From Amycolatopsis marina (GTDB lineage: Bacteria; Actinomycetota; Actinomycetes; Mycobacteriales; Pseudonocardiaceae): 64,000 bases of DNA. The stretch's first letter is position 1; every line of letters begins with the position of its first letter. The translations under genes and the position numbers were made by a program. Below the pieces are notes generated by a model, which saw only the letters and a list, made by a program, of their open reading frames with translations, had not been told where the DNA came from and made no database searches. Positions 57,925 to 64,000 of the stretch are shown piece by piece. The stretch is from positions 271,186 through 335,185 of the forward strand of contig NZ_FOKG01000007.1 of NCBI RefSeq assembly GCF_900111885.1, read 5' to 3'.

Positions 57925-60846
57925 ATGCGGATCCGCGTCTTGGGCTCGATGGAGGTGTTCGACGGTAGCGCGTGGCGTTCGATCGGAGCGCCGAAAATGC
58001 GGGCGCTGCTCGCTGTGCTGGTTGTTCACCCGAGCGGACCTGTGTCGATAGACCAATTGGTCGCCGAGTTGTGGGTTGAACATCCGCCCAAGACGGCGGT
58101 CTCGCAGGTCCACGGTTACGTGATGCGGTTGCGCCGGGCGCTCGGCGACGACAGCGGCCGGTCGCTGCGCACGGTCGCACCGGGCTACCAACTGCTGGCT
58201 GGTGCCCAGGATGTCGACGCCTCCGCTTTCGACGATCGTGTCGACCGCGGTCGCGAGGCGCTGCTTTCCGGGGAGTCGGAGGTGGCGGCGGAGTTGCTGC
58301 GGCAGGCGCTGGCGCTGTGGCGTGGACCGGCCTTCGCCGACGTCCCGCCAACCCCGCTGGTCACCGCGGAGGCCAACCGGCTGACCGAGTTGCGTTGCGC
58401 CGCGTTCGAGGCGCGGATCGAGGCGGATCTCGCCTGCGGCGAGCACGGCGCGTTGATTGGGGAGCTGCGCCGCTACATCGCCGACAATCCGTTGCGCGAG
58501 CGACCGTGGGGTCAGCTCATGGTGGCGCTGTATCGCAGTGGCCGCCAAGCCGAGTCGTTACAGACATACCAGGAGTTGCGCGAAACCCTGATCCGGGAAA
58601 TCGGCACCGAGCCGTGCGGCGAACTACGGCGCCTGCACGAGCGGGTCCTCTCCAGTGAGTTGGACGAGGACACCGCGCCGATGCCGCGCCCTGCGAGACC
58701 GGGTCCGATCTGCCAGCTTCCCGCTGACATCGGCGATTTCGTCGGCAGGCGGGGGCAGCTCGACGCCGTGCTGCGGCAGCTCGAAGATCGGGCCGATGAT
58801 GGACCGCCACCGGTGGCGGTCATTCGCGGAGGCCCCGGTATCGGAAAATCGACCCTGGCGCTGCGTGCCGCCCGCAGGGCCGCCGCCAGCTTCACCGATG
58901 GCCAGCTGTACCTCGATCTCGCGGGAACCACCGCACATCCGCGGGAACCAGTCGCGTTGCTCGGCGAACTCCTGCACACCCTCGGCGTCGCCGGTGCCGG
59001 TATCCCGGACGGCGTGCACGCCAGGGGAGCCCTGGTCCGGGCGCTGCTGGCCGAGCGGCGGATGCTGCTGGTTCTCGACGACGCCGCGAGCGGCGGGCAG
59101 GTCCGCCCGATGTTGCCCCCGAACGGCCGCTGCGCGGTGGTGGTTACCAGCCGCACACTGCTCGCCGACCTCGCCGGTGCATGGCACATCGAGATCGACG
59201 TGCTCTCCAAACAGGCGGCACATCAGCTCTTGGCCAACATCATCGGGCAGAGCAGGATCGACAGCGAACCCGACCAGGCCGCGGAGATCCTGCATGCCTG
59301 CTCCTACCTGCCGCTGGCGATCCGGATCGCGGCGGGCAAACTCGTCGGACGGCCGACCTGGCCGTTGCGCCAGCTTCGTGAGCGGCTGGATGACGAGGCC
59401 CGCCGATTGACCGAGCTAAGGCTCGGCGATCTCGGGGTACGGGCCAGTTTTGCCGCCAGTATCGACCTGCTCCCGGAGGACGCTCTCCACGCCTTCCGCC
59501 TGCTCGGCCTGGTCGGTCCGCTCGCCGTGCCTGGCTGGGTGCTCGGACCGCTGCTCGGCCGGCCGGATGCCGATGAGGTACTCGACGCTCTGGTGGACGC
59601 CAACCTCCTGCGGCTGGTCGGCACCGACGCGGTCGGCCAACCCCGATACCACCTGCACGACCTGCTCCGGACCTACGCCGTGGAGGACGCACGCGCGATC
59701 CCGGAACCGGAACGCGAGCAGGCGATGTGCCGCTTTCTCGGAGCCTGGCTGGACCTGATCAACGAAGCTGTCGACCAGATGGAACCGAGCCTGTTCCGGT
59801 CGCCGGAGGGGGCTACGCCACGCTTCCGGTTGCCCGAGGCCGTGGTGAAAAGACTGGTCGGGAATCCGGAGGCATGGTTTGACGCGGAGCGACTCGCCGT
59901 CGTGGGCCTCGTGCAACTCGCCGCGGACTGGGGAATGGACGAGGCGGCGTGGCAACTGGCCGCGAGTGTGGTGCCGTACTACGACCTGAGCAGCTGCTAT
60001 CAGGATTGGCAACGCACGCACCTGCTCGCGCTCGAGAGTTGCCGGGCCAACGGCAACCTACGCGGCGAGGCGATCTTGTTACGCGGGCTTGCCCAGATCG
60101 CCATCTACCGCGACGAGTACCAGGCGGCTGCCGACAATGCCCGCGACGCGCTCGCGCTGTTCGGTCAGATCGGCGACAAGCGCGGTGCGGGGCTGGCCCT
60201 GGCCGCCCTGGCCGTCATCGACCGTGTGTTCGGCCGCGACGAACAGGCGCTCGATCGAATCTGGCAGGCGCTGCACATCGCGACAGCCGCGGAAGACCGT
60301 TCGCTTGAGGCGCCCCTGCGCAACGGGCTCGGTGTCGTACTGATGAACCTCGGCAGGTTGGACGAGGCCCGCGCGGCGTTCGACACGGCGTGGGAGCTGT
60401 GTCGTGAACTCGGCGACAGACACCGTGAGGCCGTCGTGCTCCGTGAGCTGAGCCTGCTCCACGACCGGGTCGGCGACACCGCCCGCGCGCTCGCCGCGCT
60501 CGAGCACGCGGAGCGGATCTTCGAGAACATCGGTGACGAGCGCTGTCTTGCGCACACGCGGCTCCGTGTCGGCTACGTGTACGCCGCCCACGGCGACGTC
60601 GCTCATGCTTTCCCCGCACTGCGGCAGGCGACTGACGTCTTCGCCGCCAACGGCAACCGCATCGAGGAAGCGGAGTGCTGCCGGTTACTCGGGGGGTTGT
60701 ACGCACTCCGGAAGGACCTGCCGAGCGCCCGTCGCCATCTGCGGCGAGCCGTGATGCTCTGGCGCTCGACGGACCACACAAGCCAGGCAGCCGAAGCCGA
60801 GAGCGCGCTCGAACGCCTCGAGAACCCCATACCCGTTGCCCGATGA
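57925..60846 (+). CDS. SARP/AfsR-type regulator (BTAD, NB-ARC, TPR)
   Basis: A 973-residue regulator. The N-terminal OmpR-like DNA-binding domain is MRIRVLGSMEVFDGSAWRSIGAPKMRALLAVL to about residue 92. The bacterial transcriptional activation domain follows to about 245 (VDASAFDDRVDRGREALLSGE...RQAESLQTYQELRETLIREIGTEP). The NB-ARC ATPase has Walker A GGPGIGKST near 302-310 and LLVLDDAASGGQV. The C-terminal third is TPR repeats (EYQAAADNARDALALFGQIGDKRGAGLALAALAV...). AfsR-type proteins activate secondary metabolism or differentiation genes. The gene stands alone; targets may be the protease pair upstream or the secreted proteins downstream. Confidence 0.94.
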   Translation: MRIRVLGSMEVFDGSAWRSIGAPKMRALLAVLVVHPSGPVSIDQLVAELWVEHPPKTAVSQVHGYVMRLRRALGDDSGRSLRTVAPGYQLLAGAQDVDASAFDDRVDRGREALLSGESEVAAELLRQALALWRGPAFADVPPTPLVTAEANRLTELRCAAFEARIEADLACGEHGALIGELRRYIADNPLRERPWGQLMVALYRSGRQAESLQTYQELRETLIREIGTEPCGELRRLHERVLSSELDEDTAPMPRPARPGPICQLPADIGDFVGRRGQLDAVLRQLEDRADDGPPPVAVIRGGPGIGKSTLALRAARRAAASFTDGQLYLDLAGTTAHPREPVALLGELLHTLGVAGAGIPDGVHARGALVRALLAERRMLLVLDDAASGGQVRPMLPPNGRCAVVVTSRTLLADLAGAWHIEIDVLSKQAAHQLLANIIGQSRIDSEPDQAAEILHACSYLPLAIRIAAGKLVGRPTWPLRQLRERLDDEARRLTELRLGDLGVRASFAASIDLLPEDALHAFRLLGLVGPLAVPGWVLGPLLGRPDADEVLDALVDANLLRLVGTDAVGQPRYHLHDLLRTYAVEDARAIPEPEREQAMCRFLGAWLDLINEAVDQMEPSLFRSPEGATPRFRLPEAVVKRLVGNPEAWFDAERLAVVGLVQLAADWGMDEAAWQLAASVVPYYDLSSCYQDWQRTHLLALESCRANGNLRGEAILLRGLAQIAIYRDEYQAAADNARDALALFGQIGDKRGAGLALAALAVIDRVFGRDEQALDRIWQALHIATAAEDRSLEAPLRNGLGVVLMNLGRLDEARAAFDTAWELCRELGDRHREAVVLRELSLLHDRVGDTARALAALEHAERIFENIGDERCLAHTRLRVGYVYAAHGDVAHAFPALRQATDVFAANGNRIEEAECCRLLGGLYALRKDLPSARRHLRRAVMLWRSTDHTSQAAEAESALERLENPIPVAR

Positions 60847-60996
60847 CGAATCCCCTCGCCGATTTTCTCGCCCCTACCAGCGACGTCGCCCGCGATATAT
60901 CCGGAATGTAGGCTCGGTACAGCGCTCATTCCTACCTTTCTCCGTACAGCGGTACGCGTCACAACACGCGGTGCCGCATCCCGGAAAGAGGGCTAA

Positions 60997-61833
60997 ATGT
61001 TCAGAAACTTCCTTCGCGCAGTCAGCGCTGTTGCTGTAGCTCTGCTCGTTCCCGCTCTGTTCAGTGTGGCGCCTGCTCAGGCGGCGTCCCGCGACGGAGT
61101 CTGCAACAGCGGCGAGTTCTGCTTCTACTACAACAGCAACCACCAGGGGTCGATTTCCGACCATGGCGGCTCGCTCGCCAACTACGGAACCAGTCAACCA
61201 TCGTGCTACGTCTTCAAGGGTGCGGGCAACGGCAAGGGCCAGTGCATCAAGAACAACGCCGCGGCGGCCTGGAACCGCACGGGCAAGACCGTGCGCGTGC
61301 ACTTCAACAGCAACTACGGCGGTACGTATCAGACGTTCGCGGCGGGTGCCAAGAAGAACCTCAGTTCAGCACTGAAGAACAACAACGCGTCCCACAGGGT
61401 GCTTTCCGGTGGCGGGGGATCCGAGTACCCGGCCAAGGACGACTACCCGTACAAGGGGCAGACCAGCGGTGTCGACCGGTGGAACTTCTACAAAGGACAG
61501 TGCACCAGCTTCGCCGCGTGGGCGTTGAACAGCCGAGTCGGTATCCCCTTCAGCAATCAGTACAAGGGCCAGTCACGTTGGGGCAACGCCAAGGAATGGG
61601 ACGACGCCGCCCGGCGTGCGGGGGTTCCGGTCTACAGCAGGCCGAAAGCCGGCGACATCGCGGTGCGTGAGGGTGGGACCTGGGGGCACGTCGCGTTCGT
61701 GACCCGGGTCAACTCGAACGGCACATTCCAGGTCGACGAGTACAACTACGGCGGCACGAGCAAGTACAGCCACCGGAGAACGTCGGTGGGGACCGCGAAC
61801 TCGCAGTTCAGCAAGTTCATCCGGTTCAAGTAA
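60997..61833 (+). CDS. Secreted protein with inhibitor-I36-like and CHAP domains
   Basis: A 278-residue protein with a Sec signal peptide (cleavage near SVAPAQA-A, residue 29-30). Residues 32-115 (CNSGEFCFYYNSNHQGS...TVRVHFNSNYGGTYQTFAAG) match the peptidase-inhibitor I36 / crystallin-like fold of Streptomyces secreted proteins. The C-terminal part is a CHAP amidase domain with catalytic Cys in FYKGQCTSFAAWAL and His in TWGHVAFVTRV. It would act on peptidoglycan outside the cell. GAAAGAGGG lies 8 bases before the ATG. A hairpin follows the stop. Confidence 0.88.
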   Translation: MFRNFLRAVSAVAVALLVPALFSVAPAQAASRDGVCNSGEFCFYYNSNHQGSISDHGGSLANYGTSQPSCYVFKGAGNGKGQCIKNNAAAAWNRTGKTVRVHFNSNYGGTYQTFAAGAKKNLSSALKNNNASHRVLSGGGGSEYPAKDDYPYKGQTSGVDRWNFYKGQCTSFAAWALNSRVGIPFSNQYKGQSRWGNAKEWDDAARRAGVPVYSRPKAGDIAVREGGTWGHVAFVTRVNSNGTFQVDEYNYGGTSKYSHRRTSVGTANSQFSKFIRFK

Positions 61834-61854
61834 CCGTCCTCCGCGTTCGCGGCG

Positions 61855-61892
61855 GCTCTGGTGCGCTCACCAGTGGGTGGGCGCACCAGAGC
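61855..61892 (+). terminator. Hairpin after the CHAP-domain gene
   Basis: GCTCTGGTGCGC and GCGCACCAGAGC form a perfect 12-bp stem with a 14-base loop, 21 bases after the stop. No T-tract is present. Confidence 0.75.
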
Positions 61893-62239
61893 TGTATGCG
61901 GGGCCGAGCTGCTCCAGGGTCGGCGCGCGCGGAACCGACTCGGAGAGGTGTCGCTACGCCAGCGCTGGCGCCGATGCCCAGAGTGATGCTGGTACGGTCG
62001 ATCAAGATCCCTCGAGTCGTCCACTGCCCTCGTATTCCCGGCGTGTACGCGCCGTATTCCAGGACCTGCCACTGTTCCCAGCATCGGGAAATGCCCGATG
62101 GGAGCGAGATGCTCACCAACCGGCCGGGGCCCGATGGGCTCCCCGCTGGCAACCATCGCCGTGGTCGCCGTGGGTGGTGAGGTGCCGACCACGCACCACA
62201 CGCCAAGGCCGAGGTCCCGGAACTAGAGAGGGTTCTCAC
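61893..62239. other. 347-bp intergenic region with gene-like antisense fragment
   Basis: No complete gene is supported. On the minus strand the frame reads ISLPSGISRCWEQWQVLEYG and on through AYTPGIRGQWTTRGILIDRTSITLGIGASAG, which looks like coding sequence with strands and Trp residues but has no start, Shine-Dalgarno sequence or known family. It may be a gene remnant. Confidence 0.35.
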
Positions 62240-62839
62240 ATGTCCAGAATTGGGCGAATCTTCGCCTCGTCTATGGCGGCCACCGTTGTGGCGGGGTCGG
62301 CGATGACCGGTTTGCTCGTCGCACCTGCCCAGGCCGCGGAAGCGGCTGCGCCGAATTCGGGTGTCAGCATTTCCTCGGACAAGGGCTGCAGCAAGAAGGT
62401 GCGGGTCGGAAACTCGCGGAACAAGGGGGACATTTTCCACTCCTACGCCAGGACCGCCTTGGTCCCCCACGATCACGTCGGCATCTTCTACACGACGAAG
62501 ACGATCGTGGAAGCGCCCGGGCCCGGCAGTAAGAGTCGGGCCCGTACCGCGGCGACGCTCAACAAGTGTGGCCCCATCTACAAGATGTACGTCAAGGCCA
62601 AGCAGAGCAGCCGAAACAAGGCAGCCAACTTCGCCTACAACAAGCTCCGCGGCAAGGGGTACGACAAGAACTTTCTTGCCAACAAGATCAATGGCGCCGG
62701 TAAGCTGAACTGCTCCGAGCTGGTCTGGCGGGCCTACAAGTCCGTGAATATCGAACTGGACAACGACGGCGGCACCGCCGTGTTCCCCATCGACATCAAC
62801 GAGGACGGTAGCACCGTCATTTACAGCACCCGCAGGTAA
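62240..62839 (+). CDS. Secreted YiiX/NlpC-P60-like cysteine hydrolase, copy 1
   Basis: A 199-residue exported protein with a signal peptide ending at about AQA-A (residues 33-34). The mature part has a circularly permuted papain-like pattern: NKGDIFHSYAR...HDHVGIFYTT supplies the catalytic His, and LNCSELVWRAYKSV supplies the catalytic Cys, as in YiiX/YebB-type NlpC/P60 proteins. Basic residues are abundant (KMYVKAKQSSRNKAANFAYNK). GAGAGGG stands about 10 bases before ATG. The next gene is a close paralogue. It likely cleaves an amide or ester bond at the cell surface. Confidence 0.82.
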   Translation: MSRIGRIFASSMAATVVAGSAMTGLLVAPAQAAEAAAPNSGVSISSDKGCSKKVRVGNSRNKGDIFHSYARTALVPHDHVGIFYTTKTIVEAPGPGSKSRARTAATLNKCGPIYKMYVKAKQSSRNKAANFAYNKLRGKGYDKNFLANKINGAGKLNCSELVWRAYKSVNIELDNDGGTAVFPIDINEDGSTVIYSTRR

Positions 62840-62963
62840 CGACATTCCGGTGTGCGGTGCGGCCTGCTGGAGGTAGGCCGCACCGGCCGCCACCAGTGCA
62901 CTGGAAATCACGAAGTACGTGGCCGGCGAGGGCTAGGACCACCGGTTAAGAGTGGAGACATAC

Positions 62964-63563
62964 ATGTCGAAAACTGGGCGAATCTTCGCCTCGTCTGTTG
63001 GGGTCACCGTTGTGGCGGGATCGGCGATGGCCGGTCTGCTCGTCGCGCCCGCCCAGGCCGCGGAGGCGGCTGCGCCGAATTCGGATGCCAGCATCTCCTC
63101 CGACCAGAGCTGCTTCGAGAAGGTGACAGTCGGAAACTCACGGTACCGAGGGGATATCTTCCACTCCTATGCCGAGCCCGGCTGGGGAGTCCCAAATCAC
63201 GTCGGCATCTACTACACGACGAAGACGATCGTGGAGGCGCCCGGGCCCGGCAGCAAGAGCCAGGCCCGTACGGCGGCTACGCTCAACAAGTGTGGCCCCG
63301 TCTACAAGATGTACGTCAAGGCCAATCAGGCCAGCCGCGACAAGGCAGCCACCTACGCTTACACGAAGCTTCGCGGTAAGCCGTACGACGCGCATTCCAA
63401 CAAGAACAAGGGCAACGGCGACCATGAGCTGAACAGCTCCGAGCTGGTCTGGCGGGCCTACAAGGCCGTGCGGGTCGATCTTGATCACAATGGTGGAACT
63501 GCCGTGTACCCGGATGACATCAAGAGAAGCAGCGGCACCGTAATTTACAGCGTCACCAGGTAA
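62964..63563 (+). CDS. Secreted YiiX/NlpC-P60-like protein, copy 2, Cys replaced by Ser
   Basis: A 199-residue paralogue of the previous gene, nearly identical in the signal peptide and central region (VEAPGPGSKSQARTAATLNKCGPVYKMYVKA). The likely catalytic His remains in PNHVGIYYTT. The motif LNCSELVW of copy 1 is LNSSELVW here, so the proposed nucleophile Cys is Ser. The loop after PYDAHS is also changed. It may be a non-catalytic binding protein or act as a weak Ser hydrolase. The copies arose by tandem duplication, with similar leaders (GGGCGAATCTTCGCCTCGTC in both). Confidence 0.8.
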   Translation: MSKTGRIFASSVGVTVVAGSAMAGLLVAPAQAAEAAAPNSDASISSDQSCFEKVTVGNSRYRGDIFHSYAEPGWGVPNHVGIYYTTKTIVEAPGPGSKSQARTAATLNKCGPVYKMYVKANQASRDKAATYAYTKLRGKPYDAHSNKNKGNGDHELNSSELVWRAYKAVRVDLDHNGGTAVYPDDIKRSSGTVIYSVTR

Positions 63564-63630
63564 CGATATCCAGCGTGTGGTGCGGTCTGCCTGGCGCGGG
63601 CCGCACCGCTTAGCCGCCCGAGAGGACTCG

Positions 63631-64000
63631 ATGGTGCGCCTGCTCCGACTCATCGCGCTTGTTGCCGGTGTCGTTCTGGTTGTGGCGGCGTGTTCCTCGC
63701 CGGAGGGCGCGGTCGGGGCAGAGATCGTCGATCCCGATGAGGTGACGCTCGGCGACACCGTCGTCGCGTTCTACCTCAGCCCGGACTCCGAGGTCGAGAA
63801 GAGCGGGACGGAGAAGCGCCCGGCCTATCTGGTCCTGGTCCAGGCCGACGGCGGCACACGGCTGATCGAGACCAGCGGCATGAACGAGCCGCATATCGCG
63901 TGGTCGGAGCGCGGACTGTTCTTCAGCGACGACACACGCGACTACATCCTCGGCAAGGACGGACTGGCCCGTTTCGGGAACGAGAAGTCAGGACTGCAGC
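63631..64000 (+). CDS. Lipoprotein, 3' end outside window
   Basis: An open frame from ATG 63631 (GAGAGG 5-6 bases upstream) to the window end. The product begins MVRLLRLIALVAGVVLVVAAC, a lipoprotein signal with the acylated Cys at residue 21. The mature part has beta-strand repeats (YLVLVQADGGTRLIETSG, HIAWSERGLFFSDDTRDYIL) that suggest the start of a beta-propeller. It follows the two secreted cysteine-hydrolase-like genes on the same strand, 67 bases downstream, and may be expressed with them. Confidence 0.75.
   Translation, partial: MVRLLRLIALVAGVVLVVAACSSPEGAVGAEIVDPDEVTLGDTVVAFYLSPDSEVEKSGTEKRPAYLVLVQADGGTRLIETSGMNEPHIAWSERGLFFSDDTRDYILGKDGLARFGNEKSGLQ

Noticed and set aside
1..64000. 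CRISPR arrays, rRNA genes, intact insertion sequences or classical riboswitches
   Set aside because: None was found by reading; no regularly spaced repeats, DDE transposase motifs or conserved riboswitch cores were seen.

Overview
The window is high-GC actinobacterial chromosome, most likely from the Pseudonocardiaceae (Amycolatopsis, Prauserella, Saccharomonospora and relatives). The evidence is a GC3-rich coding style, a DUF222-HNH endonuclease, a complete Mce lipid-transport operon, LAL and SARP regulators, DUF3618/holin-X envelope genes, and remnants of an actinomycete integrative element of the pMEA type. The genus is an inference; no 16S or other marker gene is present. All family assignments come from reading the sequences and recalled family features, not from searches.

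Layout. 1-4474: 3' end of dnaG, a small conserved gene, a Tam-like methyltransferase, a YtxH-like protein, tRNA-Asn with a strong terminator, and a DUF222-HNH gene preceded by two palindromes. 4546-11138: an epoxide-hydrolase pseudogene, a cupin-SDR pair, a large LAL regulator and an amidohydrolase. Both enzyme units carry the same palindromic operator, so a small LAL regulon is likely. 11187-12605: a membrane Ser/Thr kinase. 12717-20484: an IclR regulator and a five-gene folate-dependent demethylation operon (dimethylglycine-oxidase-like, DmdA/GcvT-like, MetF, formate-THF ligase, methenyl-THF cyclohydrolase) that could carry methyl groups to formate with ATP recovery. 20610-26956: a tyrosine phosphatase, then a LysR-controlled CitMHS/AtuA/CocE catabolic operon. 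27151-40330: two MpaB-like (DUF2236) oxygenases around a tandem-domain TetR protein, then yrbE1A-yrbE1B-mceA-F, an Mce-associated protein and an acyl-CoA dehydrogenase. This reads as a lipid import-and-oxidation module. 40305-45744: CtaG/DUF2243, envelope-stress genes with a SigB-like promoter, and an SDR/HxlR pair.

45877-54333: a tRNA with a CAT anticodon whose last 42 bases plus one base (43 bp) are repeated at 54291-54333. These repeats bound an 8.4-kb island. Its left half holds remnants of an AICE control region (Pra-like, AMED_5909-like, a DUF5919 regulator, an inositol-monophosphatase-like enzyme, a broken Nudix gene). Its right half is a clearly AT-richer three-gene operon. That operon encodes a nuclease-like protein, a winged-helix middle protein and a Rad50/SMC-like ATPase with a CPVC hook, the architecture of an ABC-three-component (ABC-3C) conflict system. 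No integrase is visible. This is the most interesting part of the window.

54334-64000: a small unknown protein with a membrane M48 protease, a SARP/AfsR regulator, and three secreted cysteine-peptidase-fold proteins. Two of these are tandem paralogues, and the second has Ser in place of the putative catalytic Cys. A truncated lipoprotein gene ends the window.
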